Shown here: in pieces, positions 16,067 through 25,700 of the stretch
How positions within the stretch are numbered: position 1 is the first letter of the stretch
Layout of the letters: each line of letters opens with the position of its first letter
Source of the DNA: Salegentibacter salarius
GTDB taxonomy: Bacteria > Bacteroidota > Bacteroidia > Flavobacteriales > Flavobacteriaceae
Assembly: GCF_900168265.1 (NCBI RefSeq)
Contig: NZ_FVZF01000020.1
Location: 1-64,000 of the forward strand
DNA length: 64,000 bases
Direction of reading: 5' to 3'
The notes under the pieces: generated by a model
The model's database searches: none
Told to the model about the DNA's origin: nothing
The model's input: only the letters and a program-made list of their open reading frames with translations
Position numbers and translations under genes: made by a program

Positions 16067-16732
16067 ATGAATAAGAAGAATCAACTAAAAAAGCCCTGGC
16101 CAACTAAAGATGCTATGGCTCAGATATATGAAAACAACCTATGGGGCGGTCATCAATCTGAATTTTTCTCTGGAGATGGCTCGCATAATTCCGAATTGAT
16201 AAATCCATATTTGGAAACTGTGACCTCTTTTTTAAAATCTTTTGAAACGCAGCCGGTGGTTTGTGATCTGGGTTGCGGTGATTTTAATATTGGAAAAGAA
16301 TTGGTGAAGTACTCCAAAAAGTATATTGCCATAGACATAGTTCCAGAGCTTATAGCGCATAATAAGAAAACATTCAAGGCGAATAATTTAAAATTTCATT
16401 CTTTGGATATCGCAGAAGATGAATTGCCTGCCGCAGACTTTGTGATTCTAAGACAGGTTTTGCAACATTTATCGAATGCTGAAATAAAAAGTTTGGTAAA
16501 AAAATTATATGATTATAAGTATGTGATTTTAACCGAGCATGTACCGGAAGGGAACTTTGAACCCAATCAAGATATTATATCCGGACAGGGAATCAGACTA
16601 AAAAAACAAAGTGGTGTAAATCTTTTAGCGCCGCCATTTAATTTTAAGGTTGAGGAGGAAAAACAATTACTATCAATTAAGTCACCTGAATTTAAAGGAG
16701 TTGTAGTAACTACCATTTATAAAGTATTTTAA
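16067..16732 (+). CDS. Class I SAM-dependent methyltransferase
   Basis: 221 residues. Motif I 'VVCDLGCGDFNIGKELV' lies near residue 65, then an acidic 'YIAIDIVPELI' (strand 2), and 'DFVILRQVLQHLSNAEIKSL' for motifs IV/V. The fold is the standard Rossmann methyltransferase. The substrate is unknown; the family resembles small-molecule or protein methylases rather than DNA methylases because NPPY/DPPY is absent. It follows the WYL gene by 38 nt on the same strand and may share its transcript. Confidence 0.8.
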   Translation: MNKKNQLKKPWPTKDAMAQIYENNLWGGHQSEFFSGDGSHNSELINPYLETVTSFLKSFETQPVVCDLGCGDFNIGKELVKYSKKYIAIDIVPELIAHNKKTFKANNLKFHSLDIAEDELPAADFVILRQVLQHLSNAEIKSLVKKLYDYKYVILTEHVPEGNFEPNQDIISGQGIRLKKQSGVNLLAPPFNFKVEEEKQLLSIKSPEFKGVVVTTIYKVF

Positions 16733-16913
16733 ACCCTCCTAAAATTTAGGTTCTGGTCGAAAATTTTAGATGAAGATTAGCCTTTCCAAAGAAAAGTCGC
16801 GGGATAAGCCCAGATTTTACTTGTATCCGACGAGTGAAATGAGAGGAATACCTACGTTTTTTTATCAATGGAAAAAATGAATAATTAATAATTATTATCC
16901 AATAAGTTTTAAA

Positions 16914-17351
16914 ATGACTATCAAACAAATTGCACATATTTTTCTCATCAGCTGTCTAATCAATGCTAGCGTTTTGGCTCAGGCGGTAAAAGAAGAGAAT
17001 AAATATGGAGAGCAGCTTTATTTTGTTGAGGGCAATACGCTAAAGCAAAAGGATGAATATGGAGAGGAGCTATTCTACTGGAACAGCGAAGAAATTAAAC
17101 TAAAAAATAAATACGGGAAAAGCCTTTATTATTTAGATGGCAACACGGTAAAGCTGGAGAATAAATATGGAGATCGTTTATACGAGTTTGATGGATATTA
17201 CATCCGGTACCGTGATAAGTACGGACCGAAAATCTGGTATTTAGATGGTAGAGTATTAAAACGAAAGGATAAATACGGCGAACCGGTTTATTATTTTGAA
17301 GGCATCCCTGATAAATGGGTATTGGTCGCTCTACTAGATCTTTCTAAGTAA
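16914..17351 (+). CDS. Secreted protein of six 18-residue YG repeats
   Basis: 145 residues. A signal peptide ends near 'INASVLAQA' (about 22). The rest is built from about six tandem units with an 18-residue period: each starts K/E-Y-G, has L/I-Y/W-Y/F about three residues on, then a D/E-G or N turn and a basic K-x-K end (for example 'NKYGKSLYYLDGNTVKLE'). The pattern recalls MORN/WG-type beta-hairpin repeats, but I cannot place it in either family. It probably folds as a small beta-sheet protein in the periplasm or outside. It is a single gene with no clear partners. Confidence 0.75.
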   Translation: MTIKQIAHIFLISCLINASVLAQAVKEENKYGEQLYFVEGNTLKQKDEYGEELFYWNSEEIKLKNKYGKSLYYLDGNTVKLENKYGDRLYEFDGYYIRYRDKYGPKIWYLDGRVLKRKDKYGEPVYYFEGIPDKWVLVALLDLSK

Positions 17352-17518
17352 ACTACCTAGGAGCAAGCTCAAAAGGCATAAATAAAAAACAATATTTTAA
17401 TTTCAAGGTAAACCTCGGAGCATTTACCCCGAGATTTCGGCACAATTATCAAGTAAATGGGCCTAAATAATTCTCCTCAAAGAAACCCCTGGTTAAGAAT
17501 AGATAAATTAAAATTAGC

Positions 17519-17845
17519 ATGACAGAAATCATTTTAGATCGTGAATTTGAAAAATTTTATTGTCCAGTTACTGGTGAAATTGTGCTGCATCCAGAAGGAT
17601 ACCACACTCCTCCCAGCCTGCTCTTTATTTACGTAGAAGAGATCCAGGACTTTGAATACTGTATTGAGAAATTGAAAGAAAAATTTCCTTTACACTTTAA
17701 TGAGAACGGGGAAACAATTAACGGAGAATTCTTATATAAAACAATGAAAAGACACCTCCGCTGGGCGCAAGACAAACTTCTGATCACCTATGGCACTATG
17801 GGATCAGCTACCCTATGTTTTGATATGGGATATTCCAGCAATTGA
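17519..17845 (+). CDS. Uncharacterised ~108-aa protein, paralogue of the one at 19910
   Basis: 108 residues. It shares with the protein at 19910-20239 the blocks 'FYCPVTGEIVLHPE' / 'LYCPITGQRVLDPE', then a Pro plus hydrophobic stretch, a central acidic helix, 'ITYGTM' / 'LTYGGP' and the end 'CFDMGY'. No known family is recognised. The single YCP-TG Cys plus the CFDMGY Cys are conserved in both, which may be functional. The two paralogues flank the genes at 18045 and 19101, and this copy ends 30 nt before operator site C. Confidence 0.7.
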   Translation: MTEIILDREFEKFYCPVTGEIVLHPEGYHTPPSLLFIYVEEIQDFEYCIEKLKEKFPLHFNENGETINGEFLYKTMKRHLRWAQDKLLITYGTMGSATLCFDMGYSSN

Positions 17846-17875
17846 ATTTACGCAAATCGGCCATTATTTAAAAGA

Positions 17876-17909
17876 CGACACACCTTGTCGCGTTCTCCAT
17901 CTATATTTG
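17876..17909 (+). promoter_or_regulatory. Operator-promoter, site C of four
   Basis: CGACA-CACCT-TGTCG (17876-17890), 11 nt, then TATATTTG (17902-17909), a perfect TAnnTTTG. Unlike sites A, B and D, the first long reading frame is far away (18045). The transcript would carry a leader of roughly 130 nt with a terminator-like hairpin. Confidence 0.8.
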
Positions 17910-17992
17910 TTTCAGCAAAAAAGCAAAAGCTTATGATGATTTAACTTTCTCACCGGGAATGATTGTTTTGATTAATTTGATTTGTCAACTAA

Positions 17993-18020
17993 TACCCACT
18001 GCTCCCGGGGTGGGTATTTT
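17993..18020 (+). terminator. Terminator-like hairpin in the leader of 18045 (attenuator candidate)
   Basis: TACCCAC (17993-17999) pairs with GTGGGTA (18010-18016) around a GC-rich loop, followed by TTTTATTG. It lies 80-110 nt after the site-C -7 box and 25 nt before the start of 18045. It could attenuate the operon or end a small RNA of about 100 nt. The leader also holds a three-codon frame, ATG ATG ATT TAA, at 17933. Confidence 0.6.
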
Positions 18021-18044
18021 ATTGTCCACATCTAAACTATAAAT

Positions 18045-19085
18045 ATGGATCAGCTCTCATACCAAAACCATCTAATTGAACTCAAAAAATTAGGGGTACG
18101 TACTGACAAAAAAATTGAGGTAATGTATTCAGATCTTTATCGCATCACTGAGAATATTTTTCATACCGAATGTTTGCTCCGTGAAGGATATGAAGCTGAA
18201 GATTTTTTCCAGGATCCTAAATTCAGTAAACTGCGAGAACTTAAAAAGCATCTTGAAGAGGTAATGGAATGGATGTTCCCGAAAGGCCTTCCTGAGTGGC
18301 CAAGACGCTGCCAAAGTAGCTATGAGCGATTCCGAAATCCTTATCTCAGCGTTGATTTAGGTTCTATATGGAATGGAATTCATTCCTCAGAACTATTAAT
18401 CGCAGCTTTTAATATCCGTTGTGGAAAACCGGGAGAACAATTCAGAAAAGATAGGGAATACATTCTGGAAGAACTGGAGAAGAAGCATTATTGCCTGTCT
18501 AATTTAAAAGAATATCGCAATAAAGATTCTGCCTTAATCCCTCCTATAGGCATAGCAGTTATGGAGCAAAAGATCTATTTTCCTAATGCCGGAAAAGCTT
18601 ATGCAGGTGGAGTTTATCACCAAGAAGATGCCTTTGAGGTTTGGAGAGAAAAATATCACGTGAAGTTTAAAAATTTCAGTAATAACCACCTTCAGGCATT
18701 TTATAATACCCGGGTAGGAAGAGATAATAATAGTGTTGTATGGAAAGGTATTATTCAAGCATTACAAAACGAATTTCAAAACCGGGAGATAGATATTTCT
18801 TCTATCACTATTGAAGAAAAGCTTGCTACGAATAAATGCGCGATTTTGGTCAGTCAGAAACTACATGGTATAGAAGAACTTCCTATGAAGATCATAGAAC
18901 AAATGATCATGCTATACAACCAGGAAAAAGCTCATGGAAAAAGAATTGTGAGTGACTGTAAAATTAAAGAGGGAAATATCCTTTATTTGTCAGATTACTC
19001 TGATGCATCTATAAATGGAAATCATCTTTTAAGCTTCTTTTCAGATTATTTAATAGGCTCTCCAAGGGCAAAGTTCAGACTTTAA
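18045..19085 (+). CDS. Uncharacterised 346-aa protein downstream of site C
   Basis: 346 residues, soluble, mixed helical, with no signal or transmembrane segment. The N-terminal third is helical ('LSKLRELKKHLEEVMEWMF'-like segments near residues 60-85). The middle has 'RCQSSYERFRNPYLSVDLGS', and the remainder contains no nucleotide-binding or nuclease motif I can name. It is followed after 15 nt by the gene at 19101, so the two probably form an operon. The operator-like site C and a leader hairpin precede it, pointing to controlled expression. I do not recognise the family and assign no function. Confidence 0.65.
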   Translation: MDQLSYQNHLIELKKLGVRTDKKIEVMYSDLYRITENIFHTECLLREGYEAEDFFQDPKFSKLRELKKHLEEVMEWMFPKGLPEWPRRCQSSYERFRNPYLSVDLGSIWNGIHSSELLIAAFNIRCGKPGEQFRKDREYILEELEKKHYCLSNLKEYRNKDSALIPPIGIAVMEQKIYFPNAGKAYAGGVYHQEDAFEVWREKYHVKFKNFSNNHLQAFYNTRVGRDNNSVVWKGIIQALQNEFQNREIDISSITIEEKLATNKCAILVSQKLHGIEELPMKIIEQMIMLYNQEKAHGKRIVSDCKIKEGNILYLSDYSDASINGNHLLSFFSDYLIGSPRAKFRL

Positions 19086-19100
19086 TATAATTTATAAATA

Positions 19101-19478
19101 ATGGAGAACCCAGAGCAATACAAAAAGCTTACCCAGCCATTCAATTTGCTTGAAATAGATGCTGAGCATAAAACTATAACCCAGTTATACCAAGAGCTGA
19201 ATTTTAGGGCGAGGGAAGAATACCTGGAGCATTGTTACAGAAGTAAAAAGAGTTATAACCGGGCAATGTTTACCCAAAGTATTTTCTATAAAAGATTTAT
19301 TTTTCTCAAGGTACATTTACGTGACCTGTGTTATTGGCTTTACGAGAACAGGGAATCTATGCCCGAGCAATTACTTAATGCGATGAAAGCAGCACCAGAT
19401 TATCATAATCCCTGGGGAGTGAATGTTAGAAAAAATCTATTCAGGAACTTGAAAATTTCAGAAAGGAAAAAGAAGTGA
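19101..19478 (+). CDS. Uncharacterised 125-aa protein, second gene of the site-C operon
   Basis: 125 residues, basic and aromatic-rich, predicted helical ('ITQLYQELNFRAREEYLEHC' near residue 27, then 'SIFYKRFIFLKVHLRDLCYW'). No family is recognised. It starts 15 nt after 18045-19085 and is likely co-translated. Downstream sequence (19475-19624) still reads as protein-like text with stops, so the gene may once have been longer or been followed by another. Confidence 0.6.
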   Translation: MENPEQYKKLTQPFNLLEIDAEHKTITQLYQELNFRAREEYLEHCYRSKKSYNRAMFTQSIFYKRFIFLKVHLRDLCYWLYENRESMPEQLLNAMKAAPDYHNPWGVNVRKNLFRNLKISERKKK

Positions 19479-19624
19479 ATAATCTTGAGGATGAAGAACG
19501 AAATAACTCAGCCCTATACCAACATTGTGAGAAACTGCCTTCCTATAATTTTTAAGCTTGGTTGACAAATATAAGTAAGGTGACTTTAGGTGAGGATATG
19601 CATCAGCTTATTAAAGCTGAGTAA
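19475..19624 (+). pseudogene. Possible decayed short reading frame
   Basis: From the GTG at 19475, a frame reads 'NNLEDEERNNSALYQHCEKL', then 'PSYNF', an in-frame TAA, then 'AWLTNISKVTLGEDMHQLIK', 'AE' and TAA at 19622-19624. Protein-like text on both sides of a stop suggests a remnant. It overlaps the 3' end of the gene at 19101 by 4 nt. Weak evidence. Confidence 0.3.
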
Positions 19625-19909
19625 TACTGAACCTCTTTCATTACTACACCAATGTTGAAGAAATTATGATAATTTATTAACATAAAATTATGCTTTGTGA
19701 GAGAAAACTTATATTTTTGGAAGGTCCTCAAAATAGAGGTTCTTCTTTTGCCCCTACACGAAAGAAATTTCAGCAACTTAACCAACTAAATATGAGAAAT
19801 TCATTTCCAGGGGAATTACCTGCCATAAATTTTCAATTTTCTTTTTTAAGAGCACACAGTTAAATACTCGTTCACAGAACCATCTCTATAATTAATTAGA
19901 AACGCAGCT
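19625..19909 (+). promoter_or_regulatory. Gene-free gap with a probable promoter for 19910
   Basis: TTTG (19694-19697) and TATTTTTG (19712-19719, perfect TAnnTTTG) have the same 14-nt spacing as the site A-D promoters, but no CGACA palindrome is present. Nothing else is seen between here and the start at 19910. Confidence 0.4.
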
Positions 19910-20239
19910 ATGACCGAAGTTGATTTAAAAACTGAATTAGAAAACCTTTACTGCCCTATAACCGGGCAACGGGTATTAGATCCAGAACAGTTCCAGCCAT
20001 CCCCTGCAATGGTATTTTTGTTTTTACATTCCTATCGGTATTTTGGACACTTACAAGAGGATTTAGAGGAAAAATTCTCTGAAGAATTTAAAGACGAAGA
20101 CAAACACGGGGAACTTTACCTGAAATTAACCGAAGAGGTACTAAAGGATGAGCCAAATTACCTATGGTTAACATACGGTGGACCACCTTTTGGGTTTGCA
20201 AGTATGTGTTTTGATATGGGTTATAAAAATAAAGAATAA
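19910..20239 (+). CDS. Uncharacterised ~109-aa protein, paralogue of the one at 17519
   Basis: 109 residues sharing the YCP-(I/V)-TG, VL-x-PE, TYG and C-terminal CFDMGY blocks with 17519-17845. It is acidic ('EDLEEKFSEEFKDEDKHGE' in the middle). The family is unknown. Its stop is 21 nt before the AbaSI-like nuclease gene, so it may be co-transcribed with a restriction enzyme, which raises the possibility of an accessory role in defence. That link is inferred from spacing alone. Confidence 0.7.
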   Translation: MTEVDLKTELENLYCPITGQRVLDPEQFQPSPAMVFLFLHSYRYFGHLQEDLEEKFSEEFKDEDKHGELYLKLTEEVLKDEPNYLWLTYGGPPFGFASMCFDMGYKNKE

Positions 20240-20260
20240 GTTTCAAGAAGTTTAAATTTT

Positions 20261-21169
20261 ATGACAAATTCAAAATATTACTTGAGCAAGAAGGAATATA
20301 TAAGAAAGCAAATCGCCCGAACGAATAAGAAAGATTATGAAAACTACGTCGTATCGAGAATAGTACATCTTCTGGACAATTTAGATGTCAAATTCGTTAC
20401 ACAACAATACGTACAAAAAGAAAATGGCTATTATATGGCCGACCTTTATTTTCCACAGCTTAATTATTTTGTAGAAATAGACGAGAGCCATCATCTGAAA
20501 CAGGAGAAAGCTGATCAAATTCGTGATGCAGACTTTCAGAATGTGGTGGGAATTCGACCTCGGCGAATTGATGTCTGTAATGCCACGATTGAAGACATCA
20601 ATAACCAATGCGATAAAACTGTGGAAGAAATCGAAACAATTATTGATAATAAACGCACTAAAAATGAATTCGTCCCTTGGGATCCCTCAAAGGAGTTTAA
20701 TCCTGATACCTGGATAAAAAAAGGAAAAATAACAACAAAAGATAAAGTTGCTTTTAGACGAATTGTAGATGGATGTAAAGCATTAGGTCTTGACTATAAA
20801 GGGTTTCAGCGTGCAGGTGCTAAACACCCATTTGAGCAAAATACATTGATTTGGTTTCCAAAACTATATCAAAACGGAGTATGGGAAAATTTTTATGATG
20901 AGGAAAAAGGTGTAATCCAGGAAAAAAATATCGAAAGCAAAGAAAAAAGAATTAAACATATTGAGTATCATTTAAATGATCCTTTAAAGCGAAGAATAGT
21001 ATTTGCCCGCGTAAGAGATCCTTTGGGATTCATTCTCTATAGATTTAGGGGTGTTTTCGAATTAGACGAAGATACGTCTAATTATAAAGATGGGCTTTGT
21101 TGGCGTAGGACGAGCAATGAAGCTAAAACCTATAATTATAGAAAAATAGAACTTCCGTCTCTAATATAA
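20261..21169 (+). CDS. AbaSI/PvuRts1I-like modification-dependent restriction endonuclease
   Basis: 302 residues, the length of this type IV group. The N-terminal half is a Vsr-like nuclease: 'YENYVVSRIVHLLDNLDVKF', then 'YYMADLYFPQLNYFVEIDES' followed directly by a His-His pair (near residues 64-84), supplying acidic and His residues for the active site. A linker with 'FVPWDPSKEFNPDTW' follows. The C-terminal half ('KRRIVFARVRDPLGFILYRF', then 'GLCWRRTSNEAKTYNY') fits the SRA-like reader that recognises (glucosyl)hydroxymethylcytosine in AbaSI. It should cut phage DNA with modified cytosines. The family match is from memory of the motif order, not from a search. Confidence 0.65.
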   Translation: MTNSKYYLSKKEYIRKQIARTNKKDYENYVVSRIVHLLDNLDVKFVTQQYVQKENGYYMADLYFPQLNYFVEIDESHHLKQEKADQIRDADFQNVVGIRPRRIDVCNATIEDINNQCDKTVEEIETIIDNKRTKNEFVPWDPSKEFNPDTWIKKGKITTKDKVAFRRIVDGCKALGLDYKGFQRAGAKHPFEQNTLIWFPKLYQNGVWENFYDEEKGVIQEKNIESKEKRIKHIEYHLNDPLKRRIVFARVRDPLGFILYRFRGVFELDEDTSNYKDGLCWRRTSNEAKTYNYRKIELPSLI

Positions 21170-21196
21170 TATTTCTTCACCCAAAAAACGAGTAAA

Positions 21197-21853
21197 ATGG
21201 CTATAATAAAATTTGACAACAGCTACGATTTAATTCATTATTTGTGCAAACAGGAGGTTTTAGGTGAAGTTGCAATAGAATATTCTCAATTAACATCAAC
21301 AATGCTGGAGGCATCCAGATTTAACTTTAGTTACCCAGCCCTGGAGAAACATCTAGACAATATCGCCTGGGATATAATAGAATACAGCGGTGCAATTGCA
21401 TCTTCAATCCAGGTAAAGTTTTATGATGATAAACAAGACTACAATTACACTATAGAAGGCACAGAAGACGATTTTGATTCTATTGATGAGGATTTTCAAA
21501 ATCTCCTTCAGAGTGTCTTGGGACCAGATGCTTTCGCTATTATCACTTTAGAAGGTTCAGATTATAATCTCGAATCAAGCCAGATAAGAAGATGGAAATT
21601 TTTCAAGCCTACACCTGATGGAGAAAAAATATTGAATCTTGCACAGGAAGAGGAAAAGAAAATTCTCCTAGGAATTTTTTCAATTCTGCAGGGGAAGGAT
21701 TCTGTCATAGAATGTCTTGAAGAATTTGAATTTAGAGTAGATGCCGACACGGTGAATTTAATCGAAAAAGGAGCTTTAATCGCTAATAATGTTCTCTCCC
21801 TTAAAGATGATGCATCTTTTGAACTGGATACAGATCAACTAAAAAAGCGATAG
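21197..21853 (+). CDS. Uncharacterised acidic protein
   Basis: 218 residues, strongly acidic ('TEDDFDSIDEDFQNLL' near residue 95), without signal or transmembrane parts. Predicted helices are separated by short strands; no catalytic motif is visible. It begins 28 nt after the AbaSI-like gene on the same strand, so it may be its partner. Very acidic proteins beside restriction genes are sometimes DNA mimics or inhibitors, but nothing here proves that. The 115-nt gap to the next gene contains a short protein-like remnant ('HEITAVLLKWGRGFLG' then stop) of no clear meaning. Confidence 0.6.
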   Translation: MAIIKFDNSYDLIHYLCKQEVLGEVAIEYSQLTSTMLEASRFNFSYPALEKHLDNIAWDIIEYSGAIASSIQVKFYDDKQDYNYTIEGTEDDFDSIDEDFQNLLQSVLGPDAFAIITLEGSDYNLESSQIRRWKFFKPTPDGEKILNLAQEEEKKILLGIFSILQGKDSVIECLEEFEFRVDADTVNLIEKGALIANNVLSLKDDASFELDTDQLKKR

Positions 21854-21968
21854 TCAATACCTATGAATGAGTATGAATTGACGGTACAGAGGAACATGAA
21901 ATCACGGCTGTACTCCTGAAATGGGGAAGAGGATTTCTAGGTTAAATACAAAATCAAATAGATGATCT

Positions 21969-22451
21969 ATGGAGAAACAAAAAATTACCTTAAAAATTGA
22001 TGATACTCTCGTAGAAGGTGAAATTATTGAAAGAAGCAAATTTTTTATCAGAGTAGGAATAATTTCTCCTTTCAAGAATTGGGAGGATTACCGTGGCATA
22101 AATGGACCAGGGAGACAGACACCTGACCATTATCTTACTGCAAGAGGTGAGGAAGTTGCTAAAGACCTTTTACTCAATTCCTTTAAAAAGTTAAAGATGA
22201 TTGATGAGAGCATTAATAGATTATCTATAGTACAAAATGACCTGAGAGAGGAACTTGAAGAAATTAAAGCATTGCCGAATAATCCGGTGCGAGAAAGAAT
22301 AGCTTCAAAACTAAATTACTGGTTCTATAATAATTTTCTATTTTCCAGCCGTACAACGGGAATGGTAGCTACTTATGGAGAACAGGAAAAAATTGAGGAG
22401 ATATTCAAAACCTACAAAGAAAAGGGAGTGAAGATATACCAGCTAGACTAA
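21969..22451 (+). CDS. Uncharacterised 160-aa protein
   Basis: 160 residues. The first 35 residues look beta-rich ('ITLKIDDTLVEGEIIERSKF'), the middle contains 'NGPGRQTPDHYLTARGEEVA', and the rest is helical with a coiled-coil-like stretch ('IDESINRLSIVQNDLREELE'). No family is recognised. It is the last gene before the helicase/methylase operon at 22721, separated from it by 269 nt that presumably hold that operon's promoter; I see no clear -7 box there. Confidence 0.6.
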   Translation: MEKQKITLKIDDTLVEGEIIERSKFFIRVGIISPFKNWEDYRGINGPGRQTPDHYLTARGEEVAKDLLLNSFKKLKMIDESINRLSIVQNDLREELEEIKALPNNPVRERIASKLNYWFYNNFLFSSRTTGMVATYGEQEKIEEIFKTYKEKGVKIYQLD

Positions 22452-22720
22452 TGGGTTCTCTGCTAAACTTATTTATGTAATAACTAACTTTATCTAATAT
22501 AAAAGATAATCCAAAACTACTATAAGTATCACCAAATGTTGAATTTCTGGATTTAAAACGTTGCTAGATTTATGCAAAATTTTTCTTAAAAAAAGCTTTC
22601 TTTTAATTTTTAAACAATGTCTAAAATTATTAATTTTACTGCAATTACTGCTCTTTTTCACACTTCCCTACACTTGAAGAAGAATAGCTTAAATAAAGCA
22701 CCCAAATTTTTCCAATCTTA

Positions 22721-25700
22721 ATGTCTACAAAATTTTTCACCAATCGTGATGATAATACACTCCTGAAGAAATTTCAGGGAGTTTTTGAACATAACCCAGA
22801 TATAAATAATTTTGATGCACTTGTAGGTTACTTCAGGGCCTCAGGCTACTTTAGAATAAGACCTTTTCTTGAAAATGTTCCTCAAATACGCATTCTTGTC
22901 GGCATTAATGTAGATAAGATTCTTGCTACATATCAGTCTAAAGGTCTTTTATTTCATGGAGATGCCAATCAAACTTTACACGAATTTTTGGCGGCTGCAA
23001 AAAAAGACATTCAAACTTCCAAGTATAGTAAAGAAGTTGAACAGGGAATCCTTCAGTTTATTGAAGATATCTGTACTGATAAAATTGAGGTAAAAGCCCA
23101 TCCTAGTAAAAAATTACACGCTAAAATTTACATATTTAGGCCTGAAATATGGAATGAACATAGGCCTGGCGATGTTATAACAGGTTCCTCTAATCTAACC
23201 GATGCGGGACTTGGTGGAAATACCGATCAATTTAATTATGAATTCAATGTAATCCTTAGGGATTATGAAGATGTGAAATTTGCCTCTGAAGAATTTGAGA
23301 AACTCTGGGAAGAAGGTGTTAGTATACTCCCTGTTGAAATTCAAAAGATCAAGAAAGAGACATACTTAAACGATAATTTCACCCCTTTTGAGGTGTATAT
23401 GAAGTTTCTCATTGAATACTTTGGAAAAAGCGTTGAATTTGACCCTAACTCCATTACAGATTTACCGGAAGGTTTCAAAAGACTCTCTTATCAAATAGAT
23501 GCTGTCACTGAGGGTTTTAAACTACTTGAAAAACACAATGGCTTTTTCCTCTCAGATGTTGTAGGACTTGGAAAAACTGTAGTAGGAACTTTAATAGCCA
23601 AAAAGTTCTTTTATTCCAATGATTTCCCTAGTCATATTTCAAATATCCTCATTATTGTTCCTCCAGCCCTTAAAGAAAACTGGAGAGAAACTTTGGAACA
23701 ATTCAACCTGCACAATTACAAAATCATTACGAATGGGAGTATTCATAAACTGAGAAATCCCGACAAGTATGACCTCGTAATTGTGGATGAAGCCCACAAG
23801 TTTAGAAATGACACTGCTGAAGCTTACAATGAGCTTCAAAAGTTATGTAAGACAGACACAAGAAGAATCTTAAAAGGTGGTGGAAAAGCTAAAAAGAAAG
23901 TCATTCTTATTTCAGCCACACCACTAAATAACAGGCCCAGTGATATTGCTAACCAGGTTTACCTTTTTCAGGATTCTAAAGACTCTTCATTGGAAGTTTC
24001 AAACCTGCAGCATTTTTTCAGAATAAGAATTGATGCATATAATAAATTAAAAGACAATCCAAATATCGCGGAAGTTCAACACGGGGTAAAAGAGATATAT
24101 GCAGATATCCGTGAAAAAATCATTAAGCCATTAACCGTTAGACGAACCCGGACAGATTTAAGGATCCATGAACAATATGCAAAAGATCTTGAAGAGCAGG
24201 GAATTAAATTTCCCGATATAGAAAAGCCAAAGAAAATCCTGTATAAGTTGGATCCATTTCTAGAAAGTCTATATGACGAAACCATGGCCTTGGTTGGAAA
24301 TGAGCAGACTGGAATTAAATATTATCGCTATCAGGCTATTAAATTTCTTATCGGGCCTAAAAAAGAAAAGTATAAGAATGCAGATACAGCATCTTTTGCT
24401 CTTGCCAAGCTAATGAAAACCTTATTGGTAAAAAGGATAGATAGCAGTTTTCATGCCTTCAAAATTTCTTTACAACGCTTTACCGATGCGACCAGGATGA
24501 TGATAAAGATGTTCGAGAATAATCGAATTTATATTGCTCCTAATGTTAACGTTAACGAATTTTTAATGGAGGAGCGGGAAGACGAACTTATCGATAAGCT
24601 CACCAACATGCAGATGACAGACCCCTCTATAGAAATCTGTTCCATAGATGATTTTGCAGATGAATTTTATGAAGGCTTGAAAAAAGATTTTGAACTTCTG
24701 GAGCCGCTTAACGAAAAATGGCAGGCAGTAGACCAGGATCCAAAAATGGATGAATTTCTTCACCAGATACAAAACGGTTTGCTGGACAAGAAAATCAACC
24801 CTCAGTCAAAATTAGTTGTATTTTCTGAATCCCAGGACACCACAAAAAAAATTATTAAGGAACTTAAGAAAACGGGACGAAACGATGTTTTGGAAATTAG
24901 TTCCAGCAACAGGGACAAATTAAAAGATGTTATTCGGGAAAATTTTGATGCTAATATTCCAAGAGCAAATTACAAAGATGACTACAACATTATTATTGCG
25001 ACTGAGGTTCTTGCAGAAGGAGTGAACCTGCACCGCTCCAACGTTATTCTTAACTATGACACTCCCTGGAACTCCACAAAGCTTATGCAGCGTATAGGGC
25101 GAGTTAACCGTATTGGTTCTGTTGCTCCCAAAGTGCACATTTTCAACTTCTATCCCACGGCAAATGTGAACAACGACATTGAGCTAGAGAAAAAAGCCAT
25201 TATGAAGCTACAGGCATTTCATTCGGCTTTAGGAGAAGACAGTGAAATTTATTCTCCCGATGAAGAAACCCAAACTTTTGGTTTATTTGAGAAGGACATG
25301 GACGAAGAAAAAGATGAAAAACTGGCTTATTTGATGGAGTTGCGAAAGTTCAAAAAAGAAAGCCCTGAAATGTTTAGGAAAATAAAGAATATGCCTGTGC
25401 GAGCCCGGGTTGCCCGAAAGTCTCAAACTAACAGGGATACTACTATTTGTTTTATGCGAAACAGAAGAAGAGATGCCTTCTACCAGGTCAATAAAGACCT
25501 GAGTTTTGAAGAACTCACCTTCGTGGAAACAGCCAAACAATTTAATGCTGTGGTCAGTGAAAAAGCCCTTCAACTTCCGCAATTTCATCATGAACAGGTT
25601 GGTACCGCAGTAAAAGATTTTAATGAAAAAGTAGAAGAAGAAATGATGAATGGGCAGGTGGTAGACACTACCCAGGGGCCTAACGAGAAAAGGGCTCTTG

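Noticed and set aside
19557-19680. TTGACA-like box near 19562 as a sigma70 promoter
   Set aside because: Bacteroidota promoters use TTTG/TAnnTTTG, and no matching second box is at the right distance.
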